Assembly (NCBI GenBank): GCA_018056725.1 | Contig: JAGPFF010000010.1 | Coordinates: 1 to 60,095 of the forward strand | Origin: Anaerolineaceae bacterium | GTDB lineage: Bacteria; Chloroflexota; Anaerolineae; Anaerolineales; Anaerolineaceae | Direction of reading: 5' to 3' | DNA length: 60,095 nucleotides | Shown: piece after piece, positions 1-7,797 of the stretch | Layout: the number at the start of each line of letters is the position of its first letter | Position numbering within the stretch: position 1 is the first letter of the stretch | Program-made: the position numbers and the translations under genes | Notes under the pieces: model-generated | Seen by the model: the letters and a program-made list of their open reading frames with translations, nothing else | What the model was told of the DNA's origin: nothing | Databases searched by the model: none

Positions 1-685
1 GCTCGGCAACCGAACTATAGGAGGGAATCAGCGCGCCCACGATGGTGAACCCATATTTTTCAGCGAAGTAACCGAAAAGCATATGATCGGTGACTATCTT
101 TCGGTTTTCAGGTGGTATTTGCGCCACTTGATCGGTGATCCATTGGTCGAGTGCTTTCAGTTCTGCGATATAGGCGGTGCTGTTGGCGTGATAAAGGTCT
201 TTATGAGCAGGGTCGTAAGAGGTCAAAGCGGCTTCGATATTTTGCACCCAGATCACCACATTGGCAGGATCCATCCAGACGTGAGGGTCTGCGGAAAAAT
301 GTTCATCAGCGTTAGCCGTGAATTCGCGGGTGGCAATGCCATCGGAGACGATGACAGGCTGAATCTGAGTACCGGCATTGGCAATGACAGTGCTCATAAA
401 CTCTTCAAGACCCAACCCCACCTCAAAGACGAGCGCGGCATCGGCAACAGCGGCGATGTCCTGCGGCGAGGGTTGGTACTCATGTTCGTTTGAACCAGGC
501 GGGACCAGGGTGGTGATGGCAACTTGATCGCCACCCACACGGCTGACCACATCTGCCAGGATGGTCGTTGTGGCGACGACGGGGATACGTTCAGACGAGG
601 AAGGAGCGCTGCGGGTACCGGTACAGGCAGAGAGGAGCAACAGTATAACGAGAAGAATTAAAGCGAAAGGGGTAAGTTTTTTCAT
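1..685 (-). CDS. Zinc/manganese ABC transporter substrate-binding lipoprotein (ZnuA-like), C-terminus cut by window
   Basis: Reading leftward from ATG at 685, the first 228 residues of a metal-binding protein of the ZnuA/SBP_bac_9 cluster are visible; the rest lies outside the window. The N-terminus is a lipoprotein signal ending in a LLLSAC lipobox, so the mature protein is lipid-anchored outside the membrane. The family's metal-binding His signatures are visible: NEHEYQPSP near residue 70, DPHVWMDP near 135 and TDHMLFGY further on. There is no long His-rich loop between the ligands, so zinc against manganese cannot be settled from the protein alone. The start overlaps the stop of the upstream Fur-family gene by four bases (ATGA), so the two are translationally coupled and probably share the operator at 1143-1167. 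ATPase and permease genes are expected just beyond the edge. Confidence 0.9.
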   Translation of the reverse strand, partial: MKKLTPFALILLVILLLLSACTGTRSAPSSSERIPVVATTTILADVVSRVGGDQVAITTLVPPGSNEHEYQPSPQDIAAVADAALVFEVGLGLEEFMSTVIANAGTQIQPVIVSDGIATREFTANADEHFSADPHVWMDPANVVIWVQNIEAALTSYDPAHKDLYHANSTAYIAELKALDQWITDQVAQIPPENRKIVTDHMLFGYFAEKYGFTIVGALIPSYSSVAE

Positions 686-1134
686 TTGATTTTTGATTGG
701 ACTGGCGATTCATTCTCCCGGCATTGTGGGCAGGTTCCAAAAAGCTGCAACCAATGTTCACGAACCTGGAATCCGGTGCCTTCTTCCACCCGGCTGAAGA
801 GCCCTTCGAGTTCATCCCCCTTAAAGAGGATGGTAAGCCCGCAGCCGGTGCAAACCAGGTAATGTTCATGACCGGCGGGAGCAGGCATAAGCATGTGGCA
901 GCCATCTTCACGATGGATGCGCTGGATCAGTCCGAGGGCTTCAAGCTGATCAAGGGTGCGGTATACCGTCACCAGACCAATCCCGGGTGATTTTTGCCGG
1001 CAAAGCTCAAAGACCTCCCCGGGCTGCAAGGCGCGGGGGCTGGTGGTAATGACATCAAGAATAGCTCTCCGAGGCGCGGTAATCCGGCAGCCGTTGCGCC
1101 GTAAAATTTTTATCCACTCCTCGGTTCTGTCCAC
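682..1134 (-). CDS. Fur-family metal-responsive repressor, probably Zur
   Basis: A 150-residue Fur-family DNA-binding regulator starting at GTG 1134, with AAGGAG eight bases upstream. A winged helix fills the first 75 residues, with the recognition helix near residues 50-70 (TVYRTLDQLEALGLI). The dimerisation domain shows the family metal motif HEHYLVCTGC (H89, H91, C95, C98) and a second CPQC pair (C135, C138), the structural zinc site. The gene is followed, with a 4-base overlap, by a zinc/manganese-type binding protein, which favours Zur (zinc) over Fur (iron) or PerR. A perfect inverted repeat directly upstream suggests autoregulation of the two-gene unit. The metal specificity is inferred from context. 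Confidence 0.9.
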   Translation of the reverse strand: MDRTEEWIKILRRNGCRITAPRRAILDVITTSPRALQPGEVFELCRQKSPGIGLVTVYRTLDQLEALGLIQRIHREDGCHMLMPAPAGHEHYLVCTGCGLTILFKGDELEGLFSRVEEGTGFQVREHWLQLFGTCPQCRENESPVQSKIK

Positions 1135-1142
1135 GACAACTC

Positions 1143-1167
1143 CTTATTGAAAATTGTTTTCAATAAG
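1143..1167. promoter_or_regulatory. 25-bp perfect palindrome, Fur/Zur-type operator
   Basis: Two 11-base arms (1143-1153 and 1157-1167, CTTATTGAAAA and its exact complement) surround a 3-base centre. The core TGAAAAT-N-GTTTTCA closely follows the 7-1-7 pattern of Fur-family boxes. It lies 9 bases upstream of the GTG of the Fur-family gene, where bound protein would block its transcription, and this supports autorepression of the regulator and metal-transport operon. Confidence 0.8.
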
Positions 1168-1175
1168 ATTATATC

Positions 1176-1202
1176 AAAAAAGATCCCCGCTGACAGGGGA
1201 TC
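1176..1202 (-). terminator. Intrinsic terminator of the LiaF-like gene
   Basis: On the minus strand GATCCCC pairs with GGGGATC (1182-1188 with 1196-1202, 7-base loop) and is followed by six T residues. It ends the transcription unit 2996-1221 just before the operator of the Fur-family operon. Confidence 0.85.
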
Positions 1203-1220
1203 GATCATTAAAAAAACGGG

Positions 1221-2225
1221 TTAGTGGATTGTGCGGTTAATCGAAATGCTGCCGGAACCTCGACCGACAATTCGAATCACCAGCTTCGGGGATGCCGCTG
1301 AAAAATCAGGAGACTGCCAGGTGTCATTGCTGAAAGAGCCATTGCCATTCACCAGCCCAAGATCAGCCGGAAGGTGAAAACTGCCCGATCCGTCATCGAG
1401 CACTATCACTTGAAGCGGGGAGGATTGCGGGACGAGCACATTGACCGCGCCACTACCGCTGATGAGCGTGAGTGTCATCTCCGTCGCAGCAGGCAGGATC
1501 ATCGTCACCGCTCCTGATCCGCTGGTCACTTCAACTGGATAGGCTGTGGCTGAAGACGGCAGGGTAAGCTTGGTGGCACCGGAACCTAACAGCGCTGAAA
1601 AGGATTCCAATTCAATCCCAAGCAGATCAATATCAAGTGCGCCTGATCCACCTTCCAGGTGGAGCGCGGTGAGCACATCCGGATGAAGTCCGATCTCCCA
1701 TTTAAGACCGGTCTGTCCCAGATCCAAGGAAAACAGATTCTCAGAAGAGGTGGACTCGCTCAGCGTAACCGTCTTTTCTGCGTCCCCCTCTACGGTAAAA
1801 TTCAGCTCATCACGGTGAACCAGGGTGGCATAGATCAAATCCGTTGAATCAGCGAGGGCTTTGATCCCAACCGGCTCGTTGGAAGTGTAGAAGTGATACG
1901 CTACCTTTTCAGTGTTGCCTAATGGCGTGGAGATAATTTCGGTCTTAACATTTGGAGGGGAATTAATCCCCAGTGCTGGTGCGTAATAAAAGAGAGCAAC
2001 CACCGCGCCAATGGTGAACAAGCCGATCACGGCGCCAGCCCATGGAAAACGCCGTCCGAAAATGAGGTCAAGACCGATCACCACCAACAAAAGCGGCCAA
2101 AGTTGGAGCAGGAAACCAAAATTGAAATTCTGTAAAAAACCAAGATTGCGCAAAAGCAGAAGGATACCTGCGCCAATAAGCAGAATTGGCCAGAAGAATG
2201 AAGTCCGTTTAGGTTGCTGTTCCAT
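1221..2225 (-). CDS. LiaF-like membrane protein with extracellular Gly-Ser beta-repeat domain
   Basis: A 334-residue protein with three N-terminal membrane segments (about residues 9-31, 37-57 and 62-86), the first two forming the short-loop hairpin typical of LiaI/LiaF-like (DUF5668) regions. The rest is extracytoplasmic, with a regular series of short strands each opening with GSGA or a variant (GGSGALDI, LGSGATKL, SGSGAVTM, SGSGAVNV, GSGSFHL, GSGSISI). This is the repeat character of DUF4097/toast-rack-type domains. Relatives take part in envelope-stress sensing or anchoring, but no specific role can be assigned. It follows the GDPD gene by 9 bases, probably in one operon, and is closed by the terminator at 1176-1202. 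GAGG precedes the ATG. Confidence 0.75.
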   Translation of the reverse strand: MEQQPKRTSFFWPILLIGAGILLLLRNLGFLQNFNFGFLLQLWPLLLVVIGLDLIFGRRFPWAGAVIGLFTIGAVVALFYYAPALGINSPPNVKTEIISTPLGNTEKVAYHFYTSNEPVGIKALADSTDLIYATLVHRDELNFTVEGDAEKTVTLSESTSSENLFSLDLGQTGLKWEIGLHPDVLTALHLEGGSGALDIDLLGIELESFSALLGSGATKLTLPSSATAYPVEVTSGSGAVTMILPAATEMTLTLISGSGAVNVLVPQSSPLQVIVLDDGSGSFHLPADLGLVNGNGSFSNDTWQSPDFSAASPKLVIRIVGRGSGSISINRTIH

Positions 2226-2234
2226 CCATTTACC

Positions 2235-2996
2235 TCAATCGTTATCGGAGATTTTATACGATATACGATTTAAAGCCTCTCTGGTTGCACCCGGATCATC
2301 ACTCACAAGGGCATCACAGCCAAGCTTCTTGTAATAACCCAAACGAGAATCCGGCTTAGGATCCAGCGGACAAACCAATTGCTGCCGTTGGTGAGCTTTC
2401 CGAACGAAGAAAGGATTGAGAAAGAGTGCCGGCCAAAATGGACCAAGCACTTCAGGTTGAGGGTGCGGCGAGATCCGGGTCATGGTGATCCACCCGATGG
2501 GCAGGGTGGGCTCTACAGCCTTTACGGATTGCAGCCGCGGCAGGGAAAAGGAAAGCACGATCGTGCGCGCCAATACCCCGGCATCCCGCAGTTCCTGTAC
2601 CAGGCGCAGGCAGACCTCGCGCTCCAGAAAGCGATCGGTTTTGAGTTCGAGGGCAAGACCCGCATCCGCTGGTAGGATGGAAAGAGTTTCCTTCAAGGTG
2701 GGGATTCGCTGCTCCTCAAACCCGGCAAATCCGTTGGATGCGCTGAGCGACTTTAATTCAGCAAGTGTTTTTTCACTCACCGCCCCCGTTCCATTGGTCG
2801 TGCGGTCGACGGTGCCATCGTGAATGCACATAAAAACCTCATCCGCGCTGAGGTGGAGATCGGTTTCCAGCATGTCAGCCCCTTCAAGGAAGGCACGTGA
2901 AAAGGCAGCCAGCGTGTTCTCGGGGGAAACTACCCGGTTACCGCGATGCGCCATGAGGTAAGGTTTGGTTCTTCCGGGCAAAGAGAGCTTGTTCAT
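2235..2996 (-). CDS. Glycerophosphodiester phosphodiesterase family protein
   Basis: A 253-residue TIM-barrel phosphodiesterase of the GDPD/UgpQ family, which hydrolyses glycerophosphodiesters to glycerol-3-phosphate and an alcohol. The active-site signatures are in order: MAHRGN then PENTLAAF at the start, ETDLHLSAD, and HDGTVDRTTNGTG. These supply the conserved His-Arg, Glu-Asp and His residues. No signal peptide is seen, so it should be cytoplasmic. The length is normal for bacterial UgpQ. A strong AGGAGG lies just upstream of the ATG at 2996. It is first in a two-gene unit with the LiaF-like gene. Confidence 0.9.
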   Translation of the reverse strand: MNKLSLPGRTKPYLMAHRGNRVVSPENTLAAFSRAFLEGADMLETDLHLSADEVFMCIHDGTVDRTTNGTGAVSEKTLAELKSLSASNGFAGFEEQRIPTLKETLSILPADAGLALELKTDRFLEREVCLRLVQELRDAGVLARTIVLSFSLPRLQSVKAVEPTLPIGWITMTRISPHPQPEVLGPFWPALFLNPFFVRKAHQRQQLVCPLDPKPDSRLGYYKKLGCDALVSDDPGATREALNRISYKISDND

Positions 2997-3009
2997 CCGT
3001 TCCTCCTGA

Positions 3010-3575
3010 ATTATTTCGGCAAAACAAGGTGTTTTTTGTCTTTCGAGGGGAGAGTATCATATACCGGTTGATGGAATGGCAGACTGTTCCCACCCGGAAC
3101 CCCGTAGAATCTTTATCGACCTCAACCGAGAATTCTCCTCAAAAAATCCCGGGGTGAAAATCCTCCCGGAAATTACCAACGCGGATGGTTGTGATCCCAT
3201 CTATAAAACTAGTATATCCAACCGGCCACCTGTACGCAAATTTTACTTTCCTTGAGGGTGACGCCGAAATTCGCTTTTCTCTTTGAGGCTTTAATGGGCG
3301 AAGGAGAACTCTGTCTTGAATTTCAACGAACTTATGGAAAAATCTGACCCAAAGGCGGGCTTGTGAGTAAATTATTTCTAGAAAATAATCATATTATGGT
3401 TGGGTGCAAGAATTGGGTTGATGGAGGTTGGAAGGGAAACTTCCCCGGAAGATGTTAAGTCCGAAAAAAGTTAATCTACAGGGTCTGATCGCTATCAGCA
3501 AAATGAAAAAGGGGGGAATTCTGCTGTTACTTCATTTCTTACATACTCAAAATAATTAATAAAAAGTTAATAAAT
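3010..3575. other. Intergenic stretch, no gene recognised
   Basis: About 650 bases separate the divergent GDPD and sodA genes. Only ORFs of about 20 codons occur, none with a convincing ribosome binding site, and no RNA gene or mobile-element remnant was recognised. The right third is AT-rich and leads into the sodA promoter. Confidence 0.5.
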
Positions 3576-3580
3576 AATAC

Positions 3581-3609
3581 TTGACTTTGGTTTGTAATAA
3601 GAGTAATAT
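3581..3609 (+). promoter_or_regulatory. Near-consensus sigma-70 promoter of sodA
   Basis: TTGACT (3581-3586) and TAATAT (3604-3609) are separated by exactly 17 bases in an AT-rich region 40 bases before the sodA start codon. Each box matches consensus at five of six positions. Confidence 0.85.
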
Positions 3610-3612
3610 CAT

Positions 3613-3631
3613 CTTAATTATACAAATTAAG
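3613..3631. promoter_or_regulatory. Inverted repeat at the sodA transcription start
   Basis: CTTAATT (3613-3619) and AATTAAG (3625-3631) form a perfect 7-5-7 dyad beginning four bases after the -10 box, covering the likely start of transcription. The position suits a repressor operator, for example a PerR- or MntR-like regulator. The regulator is unknown. Confidence 0.5.
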
Positions 3632-3648
3632 TTTCGGGAAGGGAAACG

Positions 3649-4266
3649 ATGACCAAATTATTCGAACTACCACCTCTAAAATTCGCTTTCGATGCACTTG
3701 AACCGGCAATCGATGCGCGCACCATGGAAATTCATCACGATAAGCATCATGCCACTTACGTCACCAATTTGAATAAAGCCCTCGAGTCTGCTCCGGAATG
3801 GACAGAAAAATCCATCGAAGAAATCCTGAAAGACATCAATTCAGTTCCGGAGGCGATTCGAACTGCAGTCCGGAATAATGGCGGTGGACATGCCAATCAC
3901 AGCCTTTTTTGGGAAATTCTCACTCCGGGCGGGAAGAAAGAACCCGCTGGCGGGCTGCTGAAAGAGCTTGAGAAAACCTTTGGTTCAGTAGATGCTTTTG
4001 TCGAAAAATTCACCACGGCAGCAACTACCCGTTTTGGTTCCGGTTGGGCATGGCTGGTGGTGGATGGTGAGAAGAAACTCCAGGTTTATTCCACAGCCAA
4101 TCAGGATAGCCCGCTCATGGATCATCACGTGCCCATTCTGGGGCTGGATGTGTGGGAGCATGCTTATTATCTCAATTATCAGAACCGCCGACCGGATTAC
4201 ATCAAGGCGTTTTGGACGGTGGTAAATTGGAGTTTTGTAGAACAGCAATACGAAAAAGCACGGTAA
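3649..4266 (+). CDS. sodA: Superoxide dismutase, Mn/Fe type
   Basis: A 205-residue cytoplasmic superoxide dismutase converting superoxide to oxygen and hydrogen peroxide. The four metal ligands are in their family settings: His29 in MEIHHDKHH, a His in [11 protein letters not shown], and Asp and His in [11 protein letters not shown]. The GGHANH and [18 protein letters not shown] signatures resemble the manganese form (SodA) more than the iron form, though metal use cannot be proved by sequence. It has its own strong promoter (3581-3609) with a dyad at the start site, so oxidant- or metal-dependent control is likely. A purine-rich ribosome binding site (GGGAAGGG) precedes the ATG. It is monocistronic. 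Confidence 0.97.
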   Translation: MTKLFELPPLKFAFDALEPAIDARTMEIHHDKHHATYVTNLNKALESAPEWTEKSIEEILKDINSVPEAIRTAVRNNGGGHANHSLFWEILTPGGKKEPAGGLLKELEKTFGSVDAFVEKFTTAATTRFGSGWAWLVVDGEKKLQVYSTANQDSPLMDHHVPILGLDVWEHAYYLNYQNRRPDYIKAFWTVVNWSFVEQQYEKAR

Positions 4267-4404
4267 TACCTTGAGGACCCGACACATACACAGCGCATTA
4301 GTGCCTTTAGAGTCCGGCAAAGTCTGAAAAGGGGGAAGTGGACTGCCACTGCAAAAACAAAGGTGGCGTTGTGAAACGTGATAGGGAAGGCTCAATTTAC
4401 GACA

Positions 4405-4424
4405 CCCCCGCCGCAAGGCGGGGG
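4405..4424. terminator. GC-rich hairpin downstream of sodA
   Basis: An 8-bp stem (CCCCCGCC with its complement) with a GCAA tetraloop, followed on the plus strand by TTTGAGTTT. The T tract is poor, so it is a weak or partly factor-dependent terminator for sodA. Confidence 0.5.
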
Positions 4425-4446
4425 TTTGAGTTTAAGAACCAGCAGT

Positions 4447-4480
4447 GAAAAATAGACCCCGCGAAGATGGCGGGGTCTAT
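4447..4480 (-). terminator. Intrinsic terminator of the GYF-domain gene
   Basis: An 11-bp stem (4452-4462 with 4470-4480) followed on the minus strand by a run of five T residues, 18 bases after the stop codon of the GYF-domain gene. Confidence 0.85.
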
Positions 4481-4497
4481 CTGATGGATAACGAGTT

Positions 4498-5154
4498 CTA
4501 CTTGCCAGCCTGATAGACCGCGATATAAGCCTCTTTGATCTTCTTGGTGTAGATGATCCACAGCACGATAAACGGGATGAGCGATACTCCAAATGTTACG
4601 ACGCTGCCAAAGAGACAAATGAGCATCCAGGTGGGAATTTTGACATCGATCTTTTCCATCACGATATTGTGCTTATCGAACAGAGCATTGAACTCGCGGG
4701 CAAGACCTCGGAAAGCCGGGAACACCCAGTAGTACCCCCAACCCGGGATAAAGCACCAGGCAGTGGCAGCATCCGCATTGGCGCGGCTGCCTTCGTGTTC
4801 GGTGAGCTTCCAGGCTTTGTGGAAGATGATGAAAAAGAGCACTGTGGCTGCGATCAGACCCAAGCCAAAAACGACCGTTGCAATGAGACTGATCCAAAAC
4901 CACATCCACAAGTTATTGATTTTGGTGATCTCAGGATCTTCATAAACCACAGGAGCTGATACCACCTGGCTGACCGGTGGGGGCACGGCTCCCATCAGGC
5001 TGGCAAGGGATGATTGACCGATGGGCAGCCAGTTGGGCATGCCGCTCGTCCAGACAAGAGTTGCGTGGGTGATGACGCCGGCATCGATCTGCTTCTTGAT
5101 TTCCTCTTCATCCACTGGACCGACTTGCTGATTATTGAGGGTGTAATACCACAT
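4498..5154 (-). CDS. GYF_2-domain (DUF4339) membrane protein
   Basis: A 218-residue protein. The first 50 or so residues form a GYF_2/DUF4339 domain, with the opening WYYTLNNQQVGPV and the closing W-x-S-G-M-P-N-W-L-P-I-G; such domains are proposed to bind peptides. After a linker rich in Val and Pro come about four hydrophobic segments (near residues 85-118, 135-155 and 173-207), so the GYF domain is a soluble head on a membrane body. The strong ribosome binding site AAAGGAG precedes the ATG and a terminator follows, so it is a single-gene unit. Function is unknown. Confidence 0.75.
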   Translation of the reverse strand: MWYYTLNNQQVGPVDEEEIKKQIDAGVITHATLVWTSGMPNWLPIGQSSLASLMGAVPPPVSQVVSAPVVYEDPEITKINNLWMWFWISLIATVVFGLGLIAATVLFFIIFHKAWKLTEHEGSRANADAATAWCFIPGWGYYWVFPAFRGLAREFNALFDKHNIVMEKIDVKIPTWMLICLFGSVVTFGVSLIPFIVLWIIYTKKIKEAYIAVYQAGK

Positions 5155-5252
5155 AGTTATCTCCTTTATCCTTTCAAGTGAACAAGCCTATTTACCCATT
5201 ATAGGTTATTTCCGTTTGCAGGTATCTTAAAACAGGGGAAAAGAATGAAAAA

Positions 5253-5675
5253 TTACTCATCACCGCTGGAGAAATCCGTGTGACGTGCGCGTTTTCGCTC
5301 GCTATAACGCTTCTTTTGGATGAGGCGCTGCTCTTGCGCATGACGGGTGGGGCGGGTCGGCACGCGCAGCCTTGAAGGAACAGATGCCCGCTCAATCAGG
5401 TGCGTCAGGCGTCGAATGGCTTCCTGCCGGTTACGTTCCTGATCGCGATAACGGCGGGCGGTGATGACCAGCACACCTTCTTTAGTGAGATGTTGACTGG
5501 AGAGTTGCAGGAGACGGAGTTTCACGTCTTCCGGCAGCGAAGGAGAATTGCGCATGTCGAAACGCAATTGAGCCGCGGTGGCAAGTTTGTTCACGTTCTG
5601 CCCACCCGGACCCGAAGAGCGGATGAACGTAAAGTTCAATTCCTCTTGCGGAATTACAATAGCGGACTTTTCCAT
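5253..5675 (-). CDS. arfB: Peptidyl-tRNA hydrolase ArfB (alternative ribosome rescue)
   Basis: A codon-independent release factor that frees peptides from ribosomes stalled on mRNAs lacking a stop codon. The catalytic GGQ is in the family context SSGPGGQNVNK near residue 24, and the C-terminus is a basic tail (QEQRLIQKKRYSERKRAR) of the kind that enters the empty mRNA channel. An upstream GTG at 5702 would add nine residues. I prefer ATG 5675 because TATACT lies exactly six bases before it, as for other probably leaderless genes here, and because ArfB proteins normally start close to this point. About 140 residues, as usual for the family. Confidence 0.9.
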   Translation of the reverse strand: MEKSAIVIPQEELNFTFIRSSGPGGQNVNKLATAAQLRFDMRNSPSLPEDVKLRLLQLSSQHLTKEGVLVITARRYRDQERNRQEAIRRLTHLIERASVPSRLRVPTRPTRHAQEQRLIQKKRYSERKRARHTDFSSGDE

Positions 5676-5681
5676 ATTTCC

Positions 5682-5687
5682 AGTATA
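5682..5687 (-). promoter_or_regulatory. -10 element of a leaderless arfB transcript
   Basis: TATACT on the minus strand, with six bases between it and the ATG at 5675. There is no clear -35 box and no Shine-Dalgarno, so transcription would start at or next to the start codon. Confidence 0.55.
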
Positions 5688-5780
5688 GCGCCAATTCCTC
5701 ACTTATGAATTTTGGTTCGTTTTCAACAAGAGTACGGATATAATAAGAAAATCTTACTTATGAGGAAGGAATAATACTCA

Positions 5781-6428
5781 ATGACCGAACCTTCTGTTGA
5801 CGATTTCAGCCTGGATGAACTTCTCCAGTTAAACAAACGCCAGATTACTCCTGAAGATCTCAAACGCTACGAGGGTTATATGGCGGAGATCTTTACCGCG
5901 ATGGGGATGGACATTGCCACGCCTTCGACCAAAGAGACCCCGCGACGATTCATCGAAGCTCTGCTGGAATCAACCAGCGGTTATGAGGGGGATCCCAAAT
6001 TGATCAAAGCTTTCCCACGGGAATGCCGCGGTGAACCGGATTGCCGTCTGAGCCAGGTGATTGAAGGTCCCATTCATTTTCATTCGCTTTGTGAACATCA
6101 TGTCTTTCCGTTTTATGGTGAAGCGTATGTGGGTTACGTGGCTGATGAACGGATTTTAGGGATTTCCAAGCTGACCCGGCTGGTGCGTTTGTACACCAAG
6201 CGTTTCGCAGTGCAGGAGCGCATCGGTTATCAGATTGCCGATACGCTTGAGGCGCTGATGAAGCCTCACGGCGTGGCAGTATTCATGCGTGCCAAGCACA
6301 TGTGCGTGGAAATGCGCGGTGTACGCGAAATCTCGCCTGCCACCCGTACTACTGTCTTTCGCGGGGTTTATGCCGATGATCCATCCTTGCGGGCAGAATT
6401 TCTCAATGTGTGCGGGATTATCAAATAA
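5781..6428 (+). CDS. folE: GTP cyclohydrolase I
   Basis: A 215-residue FolE enzyme converting GTP to 7,8-dihydroneopterin triphosphate, the first step of folate (and tetrahydropterin) synthesis. The zinc ligands are visible: Cys104 and His107 in HSLCEHHVFPF and Cys175 in AKHMCVEMRG. The GISKLTRLV and QERIGYQIA signatures are typical of type IA enzymes. GAGGAAGGA lies before the ATG and a TATAAT sits at 5739-5744. The gene stands alone between converging and diverging neighbours, with no other folate gene nearby. Confidence 0.97.
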   Translation: MTEPSVDDFSLDELLQLNKRQITPEDLKRYEGYMAEIFTAMGMDIATPSTKETPRRFIEALLESTSGYEGDPKLIKAFPRECRGEPDCRLSQVIEGPIHFHSLCEHHVFPFYGEAYVGYVADERILGISKLTRLVRLYTKRFAVQERIGYQIADTLEALMKPHGVAVFMRAKHMCVEMRGVREISPATRTTVFRGVYADDPSLRAEFLNVCGIIK

Positions 6429-6558
6429 CCCTCGCTGAAATTCGACCCCCTCTTACCAGGAAGTGCCCGAAAGAATGACGCTTCTCCTTTTAGGGTATTG
6501 AATAATCACGACAAGGAAGAAGTGAAGTTTAACAGGCTGGTGGATGGTTTTTCAGCTA

Positions 6559-7689
6559 TTAATGGCTATCCAGAGGAACCTCGAACTCGCGCAGCAGAAA
6601 GTCCAAAACCTGAATGGCATTCAAATTACGAACTTCCTTTCCGTATTTGAGGCTGTGCGGATTGGTGAAGTCGGTGAAACGGGTGCTGGACCATGAATTC
6701 AAATGGACCGCATCCTTTCCTAATCCGTGATCCACCAATGGGCGGGTTGCCCGCCAAAAATTCCACAGGGGAATTTCGTATTCAATAGACAAACGGGCAA
6801 TGGTGGCATTGATGGAATTATCCCCCTCCAGGTTGTCAGCCTTGGTCACCAATATTGGAACGATGCCCTTCTCAAGGCTAAGCTCGATGATCGCGCGCAT
6901 GTTCCTTTCAAAACGCTGCGGGTCTTGAAGCTGGAAGTAGGGTTCATTGGAACCAAGGGAGATGATCGCAAAGCTGGGGTGGTCCAGTCGATACTGGCAT
7001 TCCAGGAGATGTTCATCGGCAAGGCATTGATCTCCGTTCCAGATGGAAGTGAACATGCTTGATGAATTCAAGCTGGCTTTGGCTGCCTGGCTTGGACGGC
7101 TGAAAGCACCCTTAAAGTAATCAATGGTGGGTTGAAGATACGCGTAATCCCCCAGATTGTAGCTTTCATCAAACCCGTCAAGAAAGTCTGGTGATCGGCT
7201 GGCACAATCTCCAACCCGGGTAAAGATTCTTGGGTCGTTTCCCAACTCTCTCCCCTTTTGGTAAGTCTCACGAACCACATCCGAGATGGTTTCAGGAAGG
7301 ATGGGTAATTCCATCCAGAAATTTTCCTCCAATGGTAGCGTAGGAGCGATCGTCGTTGGATCCATTCCTGCTGCTTCAGCGGTGGATGCCAGTTCAGTGT
7401 GCTGAGGGCTGGAGACTTGAGCAGCCCCCATAAGGGAGGAGAATGCTGGTGTTTCTCCTCCACTTGATGCCGTGGGAGAGGATGAGGGAATCCGCGCAGC
7501 CACTGATCCTGGCGGCGTTGCGAATTGGGTGCCGGAAAATTGGGCTGGAGAAGGTGTGGGTTGTGATGAAACATGTTTTCCAAGCTCTCTGCTGCCGAAA
7601 AAAAGCAGAAGGAGGGTAAATGCCAGGGTCAGGAAAAAGGAGACCCTTTGAAAAACAAAGCCATTGGAAGGTTGCTGATCAGGTGTCAT
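6559..7689 (-). CDS. Membrane-anchored SGNH-fold protein with GDC nucleophile motif (paralog A)
   Basis: A 376-residue protein: one N-terminal membrane segment (residues 16-33), a Ser/Pro/Thr-rich linker to about 120, then an extracytoplasmic SGNH/GDSL-type domain. Block I reads GDC (160-162), so Cys162 stands where the family's nucleophilic Ser normally is; block III reads LGSN; and the C-terminal D-x-x-H is DAVH (Asp326, His329). It is clearly homologous through the whole domain to the product of 10916-11977, sharing long stretches such as GDNSINATIARL and PLWNFW. It is last in the MBOAT operon, so a role in moving or removing acyl groups on an envelope polymer is inferred. A TATAAT (minus strand, 7721-7726) may give it an extra promoter. 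Confidence 0.75.
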   Translation of the reverse strand: MTPDQQPSNGFVFQRVSFFLTLAFTLLLLFFGSRELGKHVSSQPTPSPAQFSGTQFATPPGSVAARIPSSSPTASSGGETPAFSSLMGAAQVSSPQHTELASTAEAAGMDPTTIAPTLPLEENFWMELPILPETISDVVRETYQKGRELGNDPRIFTRVGDCASRSPDFLDGFDESYNLGDYAYLQPTIDYFKGAFSRPSQAAKASLNSSSMFTSIWNGDQCLADEHLLECQYRLDHPSFAIISLGSNEPYFQLQDPQRFERNMRAIIELSLEKGIVPILVTKADNLEGDNSINATIARLSIEYEIPLWNFWRATRPLVDHGLGKDAVHLNSWSSTRFTDFTNPHSLKYGKEVRNLNAIQVLDFLLREFEVPLDSH

Positions 7690-7797
7690 ACTTGGGTTTT
7701 AAATAGTTCGGATCTTTCCAATTATATTAAGGTTTCCCTTTTTAAGGGTGGGTTTTGGAGGTGTGAATAAGGAAGGAGTAGAGTGCATTGCCAACCA

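Noticed and set aside
3371..3389. AT-rich dyad TTATTTCTAGAAAATAA that shares 14 bases with a site near 23000
   Set aside because: In AT-rich intergenic DNA a shared 14-mer in 60 kb is expected by chance, and the surrounding sequences do not align.
3399..3461. 20-codon Cys-containing ORF upstream of sodA
   Set aside because: Too short, no ribosome binding site, and no sign of selection visible.
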